Assembly: GCA_934120635.1 (NCBI GenBank)
Contig: CAKOUR010000010.1
Span: forward strand, 1-64,000
From: an uncultured Bacilli bacterium
GTDB lineage: Bacteria; Bacillota_I; Bacilli_A; RF39; UBA660
Direction of reading: 5' to 3'
Length of the DNA stretch: 64,000 nucleotides
The number at the start of each line of letters is the position of its first letter. Within the stretch, counting starts at the first letter, position 1. Made by a program: the position numbers and the translations under genes. Positions 34,749 through 44,827 of the stretch are shown piece by piece. The notes under the pieces were generated by a model. The model did no database searches. It saw only the letters and a list, made by a program, of their open reading frames with translations, and was not told the origin of the DNA.

Positions 34749-34783
34749 GAGCAATTACCTAAAAAAGTAACTGCTCTTTTTTT
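34749..34783 (+). terminator. Terminator after the 190-aa gene
   Basis: Hairpin GAGCAATTAC / GTAACTGCTC (one G-U) with an 8-base loop and seven T. Confidence 0.85.
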
Positions 34784-34805
34784 GCTTTTTAAATAATACA
34801 TAATC

Positions 34806-35618
34806 TCATATCTTTAAATCTTCATTATCTAATTTATTATCTTTTCCTAACAATAAATTTTCAAAAAACATCATTAAATATTTATTATCAGCTTTTATTC
34901 CTTTACTATAATTCGTATAATTTGCCCTAACAAGTGCATTCCTAAAATATTTTGAATTATCCTTAAATAATTCATTATTTACCTTAAATCCCATACTAAT
35001 TAAGTATTTTTGAATAAAAATTGCAGTTGTCCTCGTATTTCCTTCTTGAAAAGGATGTACCTGCCATATTCTAGAAGTAAATTCACAAATTCTATTTATT
35101 AACTGAGCCTTATTCATATCAAAATAATCTTGTCCCTTTTCTTCTTGAAAATCATACCGCAAAGTTTCCTCTATCATATCATAAGATTGATAATTAACAG
35201 TATCGCCATTTAAAATAGATTCGTCTTTTGTCATATTATACAAACGAAAAACTCCTGGATTATACTTTTTATTATCCAAATGATAAAATAATCTTTGATG
35301 ATAATTTTTCAAAGTCAAATAATCAAACCGAAAAGACTTATTATTTAAGATTTCATATATAGCTGTAGCCACTTCATCAGCCTCTTCTTCATCATCGTCA
35401 ATATGATTATCACTATTTTTTTTGTAATAAGATGTAATTTCTTCTTGAACCTGATAATATGTTTTTTTCCCATTAATATGTTCTTGAGATAACTCAACCA
35501 TATACCGAGAAGGTTTCAATCCATCAACATCTTGTAATCCAAAAGCAATATTCCAATATAATTGTTTTATCACAGGACTTTTTTCATCTTCTACTTTATC
35601 ATAAGTAATTTCATTCAT
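34806..35618 (-). CDS. Fic/DOC-family protein
   Basis: A 270-residue Fic-fold protein that probably transfers AMP or a similar group to target proteins. The signature is HPFQEGNTRTTA (His188): compared with HxFxxGNGRxxR, the second Gly is Thr and the last Arg is Ala, a variant seen in other HPFxEGNTRT Fic proteins. The N-terminal helix region (SQEHINGKKTYYQVQEEI) resembles a VbhA-type antitoxin segment, which would make it self-inhibited; that is inference. ATG follows AAGGAGG. It is a monocistronic unit with no toxin/antitoxin partner next door. Confidence 0.85.
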   Translation of the reverse strand: MNEITYDKVEDEKSPVIKQLYWNIAFGLQDVDGLKPSRYMVELSQEHINGKKTYYQVQEEITSYYKKNSDNHIDDDEEEADEVATAIYEILNNKSFRFDYLTLKNYHQRLFYHLDNKKYNPGVFRLYNMTKDESILNGDTVNYQSYDMIEETLRYDFQEEKGQDYFDMNKAQLINRICEFTSRIWQVHPFQEGNTRTTAIFIQKYLISMGFKVNNELFKDNSKYFRNALVRANYTNYSKGIKADNKYLMMFFENLLLGKDNKLDNEDLKI

Positions 35619-35676
35619 TAAAATACCTCCTTATAAAAAAATATCTATTTAAAAGTTTAATCTTTATCAGTATTTT

Positions 35677-37047
35677 TTATAAATTAACCAAACAATCAAC
35701 AACGTTCACTAAATGTATTCCATGAGATCCCTTAACTAAAATAATATCATCTTCTCTTACCAAATCTTTTAGTAAAGAATAACATTCTTCTTCAGAAGAA
35801 AAATGGTAAACATCCTCTTTATTCATCCCAAGTTCTATTACTCTTTTATCAATTTCACAAGATAACTCTCCAACGGTAATTAATTTATCAATCTTATTAT
35901 AAATAACCGCATCTCCTAAATCATAATGAAGCCGTTCTCCATATTCTCCAAGTTCTAGCATATCTCCTAAAATAGCAATTCTTCTCTTATCTTTGATTTG
36001 TCCTAATAAATTTAAAGAAGAAACCATAGAATCATAATTAGCATTATAAGTATCATCAATAATCGTAATTCCACTTTTACTTATCTTTTTCTCTAATCGA
36101 TGACTAGATAAATGAAAATGAGAAATTCCCTTCTTAATCAATTCATCATCAATCTTAAAAATTTTTCCTATAGCATACGCCATCAAAGCATTATAAACAT
36201 AAGCCTTACCACCTACATTAACCAAAACAGAAGAACACTTATTTATGATATCAAAACAACTACTAAAAGCATCACTATTAATAATCTTTGCTTGATTTTC
36301 ACTATCTTCATCAATAGAAATAACCCTTACATCATACTTATTTCTTAACTTAGGAACAACTGAAGATAACATATCATTATCTCCATTTAATACAACCTGA
36401 TTTCCTTTTAAACCATCTAATATTTCTAACTTAGCCTTTAAAATATTTTCTCTACTTCCTAAATTACCAATATGAGCCGTCCCTACATTCGTAATCACTG
36501 CAACATCAGGCATAGCAATAGAACTAAGTAAATGAATTTCTCCTAAATGATTCATCCCCATTTCAACAACAAGAATCTCATCATCTTCCTTTAAACTTAA
36601 AATCGTAATAGGAACTCCAATATGATTATTATAATTTCCACTCGTTTTATGAACAAGATATTTTGTTTCTAAAACACTAGCAATCAAATCCTTACAACTA
36701 GTCTTTCCAACACTACCAGTAATTGCAACAACATACCCCTTAAATCTTCTTCTTACCTCTCGAGCTAACTCTTGAATACATTTTAAAGTATCTTCTACTA
36801 CAACAATAGTAGCGTCCCCATAAGTATTTTCATCATACTCTTTATCTAATATACAGACACTAGCTCCATTTTCAATGGCATTTAAATAATAATCACTACC
36901 ATCAGCCTTCTCTCCCTTTAATCCAACATAAACATCCCCTTTTTCTACTTTTCTACTATCAATACAAAAATTCTCTAATTTTTGATGAAGTTCACCACAA
37001 ATAAGTTTTCCTCCACATAACTCAATAATATCAGATACTCTAATCAC
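35677..37047 (-). CDS. murF: UDP-MurNAc-tripeptide D-Ala-D-Ala ligase
   Basis: A 456-residue Mur ligase that adds D-Ala-D-Ala to the cell-wall precursor. It has the ATP loop TGSVGKTS, then the EMGMNHLGEI motif characteristic of MurF and DDTYNANYDSM. Start is GTG, after AGGTGATAAT. It follows murE by 8 bases and is coupled to it; the two stand apart from the rest of the wall gene cluster. Confidence 0.95.
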   Translation of the reverse strand: MIRVSDIIELCGGKLICGELHQKLENFCIDSRKVEKGDVYVGLKGEKADGSDYYLNAIENGASVCILDKEYDENTYGDATIVVVEDTLKCIQELAREVRRRFKGYVVAITGSVGKTSCKDLIASVLETKYLVHKTSGNYNNHIGVPITILSLKEDDEILVVEMGMNHLGEIHLLSSIAMPDVAVITNVGTAHIGNLGSRENILKAKLEILDGLKGNQVVLNGDNDMLSSVVPKLRNKYDVRVISIDEDSENQAKIINSDAFSSCFDIINKCSSVLVNVGGKAYVYNALMAYAIGKIFKIDDELIKKGISHFHLSSHRLEKKISKSGITIIDDTYNANYDSMVSSLNLLGQIKDKRRIAILGDMLELGEYGERLHYDLGDAVIYNKIDKLITVGELSCEIDKRVIELGMNKEDVYHFSSEEECYSLLKDLVREDDIILVKGSHGIHLVNVVDCLVNL

Positions 37048-37055
37048 ATTATCAC

Positions 37056-38549
37056 CTACAATATAATTCCTAATTCCTTCTTTTTCTCTTCACTCATCTC
37101 ATCAATAATCTCTTTAATAATCACTCTCTCATCAAAAGGATACCTTACCCCATTAATTTCTTGATAATCTTCATGACCTTTTCCTAAAATCAAAATCACA
37201 TCTCCATCTTTAGCATTTTCAATACTATAGCGAATAGCTTCTTTTCTATTATCAATTATGATATATTTTCCATCCGTCTTCTTCATTCCAACCAAAATAT
37301 CTTCAATAATTTTACTATTATCCTCATATCTTGGATTATCTGCTGTTAAAATACTAAAATCAGAATACTTACCACTAATCTCACCACAATCAAATCTTCT
37401 CTGACGACTACGATTTCCTCCACAACCAAATACTGTAACAATTCTACTAGGCTTACTCTCTCGAACAGTCTTTAACACATTCTCCATAGCAATTCCCTGA
37501 TAAGCATAATCAATTACCACACTAAACTTTGAAGAAACAGGAACACTCTCCATTCTTCCCTTAACTTTAACTACCTCTAAAGCCCTCTTCATATCAGAAA
37601 TAGATACCCCAAGTAAATCACAAACACTAATCGCAGCTAAAGCATTATAAGCCGTAAATGTACCCAAAATACTAACCATAAAAGTATCTTGAATCTTACC
37701 ATCAGTCTCCATCTCTATCCCAGTAAAGCCATTTTTAATTACATTCGCGCATTCTACCAAGCGATAATTAGCCCTACTATCTTTTCCATAATAATACTTA
37801 TCACAAGTAGTTCCTTCCATCATATCAGTAGCATATTCACTATCTAAATTAAAAATACCTACCTTACATTGCTTAAACAATAAACTCTTACAATACTTAT
37901 AATCATTAAAACTCTCATGCTCATCACCACCAACATGATCTAAACTAAGATTCGTAAATATTGCATAATCAAAAATCACATTTACCCATCTTTTTAACTT
38001 CAAAGATTGACTAGATACTTCCATTACTAAATAATGAACTCCATGATCTAACATCTCTCTCATATATTTAAATACATCATAAGACTCAGGAGAAGTATTC
38101 ATCGTATGATAAAATTTATCTAAATAAAACACGCCCATCGTCCCAATCAAACCACATTCTCTTCCTGAAATATTCAAAATATGTTGAATCATCGTACTAG
38201 AAGTTGTCTTCCCTTTAGTACCAGTAATCGCAATCGTAGTCATCTCCTTATCTGGATAGCCAAACAAAGTACGAGATAAAATCGATAAATCAACCCTTGT
38301 ATCTTTTAACTTAATCACTGTAATATCTTTACTTACCGTAACATCATGTTCTACCGCAATAACTTGACATCCATTCTCTATCGCCGCATCAATGTAATCA
38401 TGCCCATCAACCCGAAAGCCCACTAAAGCCATAAACATAACCCCGTCCTGTGCTTTTCTAGAATCATAAGCAATATCACTTATCTCTATATCTAAGTTTC
38501 CTTGTACCAATTCATAATCTACATCTTTAAGTAATTCTCTTAATTTCAT
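37056..38549 (-). CDS. murE: UDP-MurNAc-dipeptide:meso-DAP ligase
   Basis: A 497-residue Mur ligase that adds the third stem-peptide residue. Motifs: ATP loop TGTKGKTTSS, MEVSSQSL, and TADNPRYED near the C-terminus. The DNPR motif marks meso-diaminopimelate specificity (Lys enzymes have a different motif), so the wall is probably A1-gamma. Transcribed with murF. ATG start is standard. Confidence 0.95.
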   Translation of the reverse strand: MKLRELLKDVDYELVQGNLDIEISDIAYDSRKAQDGVMFMALVGFRVDGHDYIDAAIENGCQVIAVEHDVTVSKDITVIKLKDTRVDLSILSRTLFGYPDKEMTTIAITGTKGKTTSSTMIQHILNISGRECGLIGTMGVFYLDKFYHTMNTSPESYDVFKYMREMLDHGVHYLVMEVSSQSLKLKRWVNVIFDYAIFTNLSLDHVGGDEHESFNDYKYCKSLLFKQCKVGIFNLDSEYATDMMEGTTCDKYYYGKDSRANYRLVECANVIKNGFTGIEMETDGKIQDTFMVSILGTFTAYNALAAISVCDLLGVSISDMKRALEVVKVKGRMESVPVSSKFSVVIDYAYQGIAMENVLKTVRESKPSRIVTVFGCGGNRSRQRRFDCGEISGKYSDFSILTADNPRYEDNSKIIEDILVGMKKTDGKYIIIDNRKEAIRYSIENAKDGDVILILGKGHEDYQEINGVRYPFDERVIIKEIIDEMSEEKKKELGIIL

Positions 38550-38621
38550 TTCTATCTCCCCATTTCTTTCTTTATTATACTAAACTTATTTCCTTTTCTC
38601 CACCATTTTCTTTTATTTAAC

Positions 38622-38643
38622 AAAAATACTTATTCAGTATTTT
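38622..38643 (-). terminator. Terminator of the symporter gene
   Basis: Minus-strand hairpin AAAATACT / AGTATTTT with a ~5-base loop and T run, 22 bases after the symporter stop. Again the AAATACT(TA) stem. Confidence 0.75.
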
Positions 38644-38664
38644 ACAAAAAGAAAAAGAAAACGC

Positions 38665-39915
38665 CTAAGACTTTTCCTTCTTCATCCAATCTTTTCCATC
38701 CACAATCCGAGAAACCAACATAGAAGAACTTGTATCTCCAACAACATTCAAAACCGTCGCTGGAGCATCAATAATTGTCGCAATAATTGTCAAAATTGGT
38801 AAACAAGACATTGAATAACCAAGCAAACTAATAATCAAACTCTCAGATATCGTTCCTCCTCCAATCGGAACTGCTGTCACAAGCAAAGTAGAAATTAAAG
38901 CAATCCCTACTACCTTAAGCATCATATCCATATCAAACGTACCCCCTTCGAATAAGTACACCAAAAACATAATTTTAAAAACACTACCAATAATAGAACC
39001 ATCTTTATGAAAACTAGTCCCCATAGGAATAACAGCCTCTGCTATATCACTAGGAACACCAATTTTCTTTGCCGTATCAATATTAACAGGAATACAAGCC
39101 GCAGAAGAACAAGTAGCAAGAGAAGTTAATGTTGTAGGAAGCACATTTTTCCAAAAAACTCTTACCCCCTTCTTTCCAGCCGACAAATAAGCATAAAATG
39201 TATAAACAACAAAATAAAATACAATTGCTACCAATAAATATAAAACAAAACTCTTAACATAAGACTGTGCTATACTACTACCAAACTCCCCAACCATAAC
39301 AGCAAAATAACAACCAAGTCCAACAGGTGCATACACCATAATCAAATCCACAAACTTTAAAATAATTTCATTAAAGGAACACAATACTTCTAAAGCCTTT
39401 TCCCCTTTTTTTCCAGATTTTCGAATAGAAAAACCAAATAAACAAGCAAAACAAACAATCGCAATAATATGCTCTTTTGATAATAATTTAGAAAAATCAT
39501 CTACACTAATAAGTTCAGCCGTACGACTCAAAAGATCTAAAGAAACATCTTCCTCCTTTGTATCAACAACCAAACTCTTTTTAATCAAATTACCATCTTG
39601 TACATCTACTAATCTAAAAATTTTAGTACTAACAACACCAACACAAACAGCAACCAAAGAAGTAAAAACAAACACACAAACAATAGTCTTAATAATCTTA
39701 CCAATTCTCTTAGGTTCCTTCATTTTTGCTATCGTAGTAGTAATCGTAAGAAAAATTAAAGGAACAATACTAACTAAAAGTAAATTCAAAAATACTTCCC
39801 CAAAAGGAGCGAATACCTTAGCTTTACTCCCCATCACTAACCCTACTATTCCACCAATAATAATCGCCAAAATCAAAATAATTGTTGACCGATAATTCTT
39901 AAAAATTTTCTTCAT
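38665..39915 (-). CDS. Dicarboxylate/amino acid:cation symporter (DAACS family)
   Basis: About 416 residues with eight or more membrane spans. Family motifs: KIFAPFGE-type start, LISVDDFSKLL, the TTLTSLATCSSAACIP stretch (serine-rich motif of the family), PMGTSFHKDGS and DAPATVLNVVGD. It couples import of glutamate, aspartate or C4-dicarboxylates, or of Ser/Thr, to Na+ or H+. A long N-terminal extension to 40014 is rejected because a ribosome site (GAGGG) stands at the inner Met. Substrate not resolvable. Confidence 0.92.
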   Translation of the reverse strand: MKKIFKNYRSTIILILAIIIGGIVGLVMGSKAKVFAPFGEVFLNLLLVSIVPLIFLTITTTIAKMKEPKRIGKIIKTIVCVFVFTSLVAVCVGVVSTKIFRLVDVQDGNLIKKSLVVDTKEEDVSLDLLSRTAELISVDDFSKLLSKEHIIAIVCFACLFGFSIRKSGKKGEKALEVLCSFNEIILKFVDLIMVYAPVGLGCYFAVMVGEFGSSIAQSYVKSFVLYLLVAIVFYFVVYTFYAYLSAGKKGVRVFWKNVLPTTLTSLATCSSAACIPVNIDTAKKIGVPSDIAEAVIPMGTSFHKDGSIIGSVFKIMFLVYLFEGGTFDMDMMLKVVGIALISTLLVTAVPIGGGTISESLIISLLGYSMSCLPILTIIATIIDAPATVLNVVGDTSSSMLVSRIVDGKDWMKKEKS

Positions 39916-39978
39916 CATTCTTCCCTCTTTCTTAATAACATTATACGCTTGACAAAAAAAGAGTGCTACCTTGTAAAA

Positions 39979-40015
39979 TCCACATAAAAATTGTATTTTC
40001 CACACAAAATCCACA
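39979..40015 (+). repeat. Three TCCACA direct repeats upstream of the Sel1 gene
   Basis: TCCACA at 39979-39984, 39999-40004 and 40010-40015, between the symporter start and the Sel1 gene; a TATAAT follows at 40025-40030, and a TTGACA lies upstream at 39949-39954. Possibly an operator; also close to the DnaA-box core TTATCCACA (the second copy reads TTTTCCACA). Confidence 0.4.
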
Positions 40016-40049
40016 AATATTTTGTATAATCAAGATAAGGAGGAAAATA

Positions 40050-41561
40050 ATGAAACAATACATTAAAATGAATAATAATAACAATCATCTATCTCTAGGA
40101 AATACTTGCCGTATCATCAAACAACTAAGTACCAAAAAAAATATTGCTACCCAAACAGATATCTTTTGCGCTATCTTCAATATAGAAAACGCTAATGACT
40201 CAACTGTTAATAATTATTGTATTGGTTGCCGTTCAATTGGAGAAGAATACAAAAAAATTTATATAGAGATAAAAAATCAAACGCAACCATTTATCCCTAT
40301 CCTAAATAACCTATTATTTATCTTAGGCCTTCCCTATCAAGAAAAACAATCTAAAGAAACACTAAATCAAAATGAAACCTTAAAAATATTATCCCAAAAA
40401 CTATATAACCTAGCTAAAAACGATCGAAGTATTTTACCAGAAAAACAAAACCAAATCTATAAGTATTTCAAAGAAAATAACTACATAGAATGCTTAAAAC
40501 TAATATTTATAATTATCATACTAGAAAAAAAACAACCTATTTATATAGAAGACATTGTCAAAAATACTATTGAAAGTATCTTAAACAACACAAAAATCTC
40601 TTTAAACGAACTAGAAAATTTCTTGCAAATCCAATTCAACGACGGCCTAAATTACAACTATTCCCTAAAAAAACTAGCCAAAGAAAATAACGCTTACGCC
40701 TGCTTTGAAATAGGACTAATGGAATATAACGGAGAATTTTCAGGAACACCCAACTATGAAAAAAGTTATACCTACTTTAAAACAGCCGCTAATCAAAATC
40801 ACCCCAGAGCAAATTACCTAATCGCAAAAATGCTATTAGAAGGAAAAATTGGAACCCAATCTAACGAAGATATAACACTTGCTTATCATTACCTAAAAAC
40901 AGCAGAAAGTCTAGGAAATATTGCTGCTCTAAACCAATTAGGACTATACTACAAAAATAACAAAAAAGATAACCAGAAAGCCATAGAATACTTTAAAAAA
41001 GCAGTTTCCTATAAGTATCCTTATGCCCTCAATAATCTTGGAAAACTTGCTGAACAAGAAAACAACCATACTCTTGCCCTATCTTACTATGAAAAAAGTG
41101 CCAACTTAGAAGAAAGTTGGGCCTTAAATAAAACAGCAGAATACTATAGACAAGGAATCCATTGCCAAAAAGACTTACAAAAAGCTTACTTCTACTACAC
41201 AAAAGCCCTAAATGTTCCCCTAAAACTACAAAACAACTATGCCAAATACAACCTTGCCAAATACTTCTACCTAAACGGATGCTACGAAATAGAAATCGAA
41301 AAAAATACAAAAAAAGCACTCTCTTTACTAGAAGATGCTTCAAACCATAATCTACTAGAAGCAAAAATCGAACTACTCACTTATTACACTAAAAACTATT
41401 TTCAAACTAAAGATAAAAATACCTTAACAAAAATCAATCAACTATTAACAGAAATCGAAAATCACCCTCTATACACAACGCAAACAAAAAAAGATATTGA
41501 AACTACAATTATCAATATCAAACAAAAAGAAAAAGTAAATAGAAAACTCTTTCAAGAATAA
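40050..41561 (+). CDS. Sel1/TPR-repeat protein
   Basis: A 503-residue cytoplasmic protein. The first ~190 residues are not recognised; then Sel1-like helical repeats follow, with the pattern A..ox(L/I)G.xY..G....D...A..Y(F/Y).KA (e.g. ACFEIGLMEYNGEF, AYHYLKTAESLGN, ALNQLGLYYKN, ALNKTAEYYRQG). Such repeats bind proteins or peptides. The Met at 40050 follows AAGGAGG; a longer in-frame start at 39963 has none. It is divergent to the symporter. No signal peptide; role unknown. Confidence 0.85.
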   Translation: MKQYIKMNNNNNHLSLGNTCRIIKQLSTKKNIATQTDIFCAIFNIENANDSTVNNYCIGCRSIGEEYKKIYIEIKNQTQPFIPILNNLLFILGLPYQEKQSKETLNQNETLKILSQKLYNLAKNDRSILPEKQNQIYKYFKENNYIECLKLIFIIIILEKKQPIYIEDIVKNTIESILNNTKISLNELENFLQIQFNDGLNYNYSLKKLAKENNAYACFEIGLMEYNGEFSGTPNYEKSYTYFKTAANQNHPRANYLIAKMLLEGKIGTQSNEDITLAYHYLKTAESLGNIAALNQLGLYYKNNKKDNQKAIEYFKKAVSYKYPYALNNLGKLAEQENNHTLALSYYEKSANLEESWALNKTAEYYRQGIHCQKDLQKAYFYYTKALNVPLKLQNNYAKYNLAKYFYLNGCYEIEIEKNTKKALSLLEDASNHNLLEAKIELLTYYTKNYFQTKDKNTLTKINQLLTEIENHPLYTTQTKKDIETTIINIKQKEKVNRKLFQE

Positions 41562-41576
41562 TCTATTTACTTTTTT
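41530..41576. terminator. Bidirectional terminator embedded in two 3' ends
   Basis: Stem AAAAGTAAATAG / CTATTTACTTTT with a ~20-base loop and T runs in both directions. It overlaps the last codons of both the Sel1 gene and the convergent DUF2130 gene, so both stop within the hairpin. Confidence 0.75.
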
Positions 41577-42745
41577 GTTTCAGAAAACAACTTTTTCATT
41601 GTCTCATTTCCCTTAGTAAGCCTTTGAATAGTCAAATCATCAGCCTTATTATTCGCTAGTCGCAAATTATTCTCACTAGAAAGCAAAGCTTCTTTTGTCT
41701 TTTGTAAATGATCAATTGTCTTATCAATCTCATCAATAGCTTTCTTAAACTTATCACTAGCAAGACGATAGTTTCTCGCAAATCCTTCCTTAAATGTATT
41801 AAGATTATCCTCAAAATGAGAAATATCAATATTTTGATTTTGAATCATCAAAAGTTCTTTTTTATATTTTAAAGAATTCATCGCCATTCCCCTAATTAAA
41901 GTAATCAAAGGAATAAAAAATTGAGGCCTTATCACATACATCTTTTCATATTTATGACTAACATCAACAATTCCTTCATTATAATAATCATTATCAATCT
42001 CTAACAAAGAAACAAGCACAGCATATTCACACTTTTTTTCACGCCTATCCTTATCTAATTCCTTAAAAAAATCTTCATTTTTATGCTTAGTCGCTGTCAT
42101 ATCTGCTTCATTCTTCATTTCAAACATAACGGAAACAAATTCCATTCCCTCATCATCATAATCACGATAAATAAAATCTCCCTTGGAACCAGACCTAGCA
42201 TCATTATCTTTTTCAAAATAAGCATTAGAAAACAAAGGTCTTAACTTATTAAACTCATTACTACAATGAACCTCCAAAGACTCTCCAATCATCTTTGTCG
42301 ACTGTTTTGCCTTAAAATCACGATAATAAGAAATCTGTTCCTCTCTATCTTTAAGTTTTTCCTCATAAGTCTCCTTCAGATTTTTTTCTTTCATCAAAAA
42401 ATCATTTTTAAGAAGTTCTAATTGATTACTTAAAGTACTGATCTCACTCTCCTTTTTAGATAAAGCTTCTTGAATGGTTAAAGCACTTTCCTTATCTTGA
42501 AGAACAAGTTTATTCTTTAATTCAACAATCTCTAACTTTTGTTCTGTAACCCTTTCTTGATATTCTTTCTCTATCTTATTTTTTGCTAATTCAACAGCAC
42601 TTTCCTTTTCAATCTTATATTGTTTTTCTCTTTCAGAAATTTCTTTTTCAAATTCTTGATCACGAATTTGTTTCACTACATTTTGATAATCCATCTCATC
42701 AATTTGAAAAACAGTCCCACAATTTGGACATTTAATCTCATGCAT
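41567..42745 (-). CDS. DUF2130 protein
   Basis: About 392 residues. A short zinc-type start ([11 protein letters not shown]) leads into a long coiled coil (about 30-160), then a conserved DUF2130 domain: [30 protein letters not shown] and [15 protein letters not shown] segments. The domain resembles restriction-endonuclease-like folds (D...E.K) and the protein may act on DNA; not proven. The Met at 42745 is preferred, 7 bases after GGAGG. Confidence 0.82.
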   Translation of the reverse strand: MHEIKCPNCGTVFQIDEMDYQNVVKQIRDQEFEKEISEREKQYKIEKESAVELAKNKIEKEYQERVTEQKLEIVELKNKLVLQDKESALTIQEALSKKESEISTLSNQLELLKNDFLMKEKNLKETYEEKLKDREEQISYYRDFKAKQSTKMIGESLEVHCSNEFNKLRPLFSNAYFEKDNDARSGSKGDFIYRDYDDEGMEFVSVMFEMKNEADMTATKHKNEDFFKELDKDRREKKCEYAVLVSLLEIDNDYYNEGIVDVSHKYEKMYVIRPQFFIPLITLIRGMAMNSLKYKKELLMIQNQNIDISHFEDNLNTFKEGFARNYRLASDKFKKAIDEIDKTIDHLQKTKEALLSSENNLRLANNKADDLTIQRLTKGNETMKKLFSETKK

Positions 42746-42768
42746 AAACATTCCTCCTCTACTTTTAA

Positions 42769-42802
42769 AGAAAAAGAAAAAGAAATCTACTAGATCCCTT
42801 TT
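42769..42802 (-). terminator. mbl terminator
   Basis: Minus-strand hairpin AAGGGATCT / AGATTTCTT with a 3-base loop (G-U pairs), followed by T-rich sequence. Confidence 0.55.
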
Positions 42803-42804
42803 CT

Positions 42805-43800
42805 TTATAATCTTCCATTAATTAAATGAATATTGTCTAGTAATACTCCAGTTCCTTCTGCAACACAAGTTAATGGACTTTCTGCAATAAATACTGGTAC
42901 TTTTAACTCTTGAGATAATAATTGACTAAAGCCATCTACCATACTTCCTCCACCAGTTAAAACAATACCTTTATCAATAATATCTGCTGACAACTCAGGA
43001 GGAGTTTGCTCCAATATTCCCTTCGCTGCATGAACTATTGTATAAATACTTTCTCTCAATGCTTCTTCTACTTCATCACTAGTAATCGTAATTGAATGAG
43101 GTAATCCAGTTACCAAATCCCGACCACGAACTTCCATCTTTTCATTCCTAGACCCAGGAAATACAGTACCAATTGTTATCTTAATATCCTCAGCAGTCCT
43201 ATCACCAACAAGCAACTTATATTTATCCTTAATATACTTTACAATGTCACTATCAAAAGCATTTCCAGCAATCCGAATAGATGCACTATTTACAATACCA
43301 CCAAGAGATAAAACAGCAATATCAGTAGTACCACCACCAATATCAATAACCATATTACCACTAGGTTTAGAAATATCCATACCTGCTCCAATTGCCGCTA
43401 CCTTAGGCTCTTCCTCCAAGAATACCCTCTTAGCACCAGTCCTCTCAGCTGCTTCCACAATAGCATTTTTTTCTACTTGAGTGATATTAGACGGACAACA
43501 AATTAAAATTCTAGGACGAGAAAAGAAACTTTTACCATTTACCTTTTTAATAAAATAGTTAAGCATTACCTCAGTCGTTTCAAAATCAGCAATAACCCCA
43601 TCTTTCATTGGACGAATTGCCGTAACCTGTCCAGGAGTTCTTCCCAACATCTCACGAGCCTCCGTTCCAACTGCTAAAGGTTTCTTCGTATCCAAATCAA
43701 TTGCTACAACACTAGGTTCATTTAATACAATACCTTGTCCCTTAATATAAATAAGTACATTCGCTGTCCCTAAGTCTATTCCAATGTCTTTATTAAACAT
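42805..43800 (-). CDS. mbl: Cell-shape actin homolog (Mbl/MreB)
   Basis: A 331-residue actin-like ATPase that guides wall synthesis. Signatures: [13 protein letters not shown] (phosphate-1), [14 protein letters not shown] (phosphate-2) and [12 protein letters not shown] (adenosine). In Bacillus mbl follows spoIIID, as here, so Mbl is preferred over MreB. The Met at 43800 is chosen because the upstream Mets lack a well-spaced site. Confidence 0.93.
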   Translation of the reverse strand: MFNKDIGIDLGTANVLIYIKGQGIVLNEPSVVAIDLDTKKPLAVGTEAREMLGRTPGQVTAIRPMKDGVIADFETTEVMLNYFIKKVNGKSFFSRPRILICCPSNITQVEKNAIVEAAERTGAKRVFLEEEPKVAAIGAGMDISKPSGNMVIDIGGGTTDIAVLSLGGIVNSASIRIAGNAFDSDIVKYIKDKYKLLVGDRTAEDIKITIGTVFPGSRNEKMEVRGRDLVTGLPHSITITSDEVEEALRESIYTIVHAAKGILEQTPPELSADIIDKGIVLTGGGSMVDGFSQLLSQELKVPVFIAESPLTCVAEGTGVLLDNIHLINGRL

Positions 43801-43854
43801 TTCTATCACCATCCTAAACAATATTTTAACACATATTATATATTTTTAATACTC

Positions 43855-44112
43855 TTAATTTACATTTTTTTCCAAATATTTACGCCTCGTTGACTCTCCC
43901 CCTCTAATATGCCTAATATCTGTATGATATTGTAAAATACTTGACACTTGATGATATAAATCAATATCTATTTCTAATAACCTTTCTCTTAAATCTTTAT
44001 GTATAGTACTCTTACTAATACTAAAAATTTTAGCCATTTCCCTTACTGTATTTCCTGTTTTAATAATATAATTACCTTCATCAATAACCCTAGAAATAAT
44101 CTTTTTATTCAT
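43855..44112 (-). CDS. spoIIID: Sporulation transcription factor SpoIIID
   Basis: An 85-residue DNA-binding protein that, in the mother cell, modulates the sigma-E regulon. The helix-turn-helix TVREMAKIFSISKSTIHKDL is clear, followed by a basic tail. Bacillus SpoIIID is about 93 residues. The Met at 44112 follows GGGAGG by 4 bases; an in-frame extension is rejected. It lies between spoIIQ and mbl, the known order. Confidence 0.92.
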   Translation of the reverse strand: MNKKIISRVIDEGNYIIKTGNTVREMAKIFSISKSTIHKDLRERLLEIDIDLYHQVSSILQYHTDIRHIRGGESTRRKYLEKNVN

Positions 44113-44160
44113 AATTCCTCCCATAATATTATTTATGAAAAAAAGTGGCATATCATACCA

Positions 44161-44811
44161 CTATTTTAATTCACCAGGTAATTTATCATAACAATTTTCA
44201 GGATTCAAAACACTACCTTGATAATATAATTCAAAATGTAAATGATTTCCCAAATCTGCACTAACATTAGATTTTCCACTCTTACCAATAATCGTTCCTT
44301 GTGTTATTGCATCATTCGCCTTAACATTTACCTCACTTAAACTTTGATAAACACTAATCAAATCATTTGAATGTTTAATTTTTACCGTTTTTCCCATCAA
44401 TTCATCATCGTTAACCTCTGTCACAGTACCATCTAGAATACTAACTACTTCAAATTCAGTATCCATACCATAATCAACACCAGAATTTTGCATATATGTA
44501 TTCCCATAATAAATAATAGAATTTTCTTGACTACTATTATCCGCCTGATAATCATAATAATTTTTTACAATCTTTACTTCTCCATTCGTATAAGGTCGAC
44601 TAATCCTAGGCTCAGTATTAATTGTAGGAACCTCATTACTATAATTCATATCATCTTCTTGATTAACCTCTTCTACAGTATCAACATTTTTACTCTGAAA
44701 ACTTTTCTGATTAACAATTTTCTCAATACAGTAAACACTTCCTATCAACATTGCAATTGAAAAAACATACATAAATGGAACAACAAATGATTTTAATTTT
44801 CTCCTTTTCAT
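44161..44811 (-). CDS. spoIIQ: M23-domain engulfment protein SpoIIQ
   Basis: A 216-residue anchored protein: one N-terminal span (10-28), a linker, then a LytM/M23 domain. In LytM enzymes HxxxD and HxH bind zinc. Here NSGVD has Asn in place of the first His, and the second motif HLHF is present; the zinc site is therefore probably inactive. In Bacillus SpoIIQ is also degenerate and pairs with SpoIIIAH across the forespore membranes. Context beside spoIIID supports SpoIIQ. ATG follows AGAGGTG. Confidence 0.88.
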   Translation of the reverse strand: MKRRKLKSFVVPFMYVFSIAMLIGSVYCIEKIVNQKSFQSKNVDTVEEVNQEDDMNYSNEVPTINTEPRISRPYTNGEVKIVKNYYDYQADNSSQENSIIYYGNTYMQNSGVDYGMDTEFEVVSILDGTVTEVNDDELMGKTVKIKHSNDLISVYQSLSEVNVKANDAITQGTIIGKSGKSNVSADLGNHLHFELYYQGSVLNPENCYDKLPGELK

Positions 44812-44827
44812 TTTATCACCTCTACTC

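Noticed and set aside
38665..40014. Long N-terminal extensions of the symporter and the Sel1 protein that overlap each other
   Set aside because: Both have clear ribosome sites at inner Met codons, and the extension holds the TCCACA repeats and promoter.
41029..41364. A 111-codon minus-strand ORF inside the Sel1 gene
   Set aside because: Shadow of the Sel1 repeats; no ribosome site.
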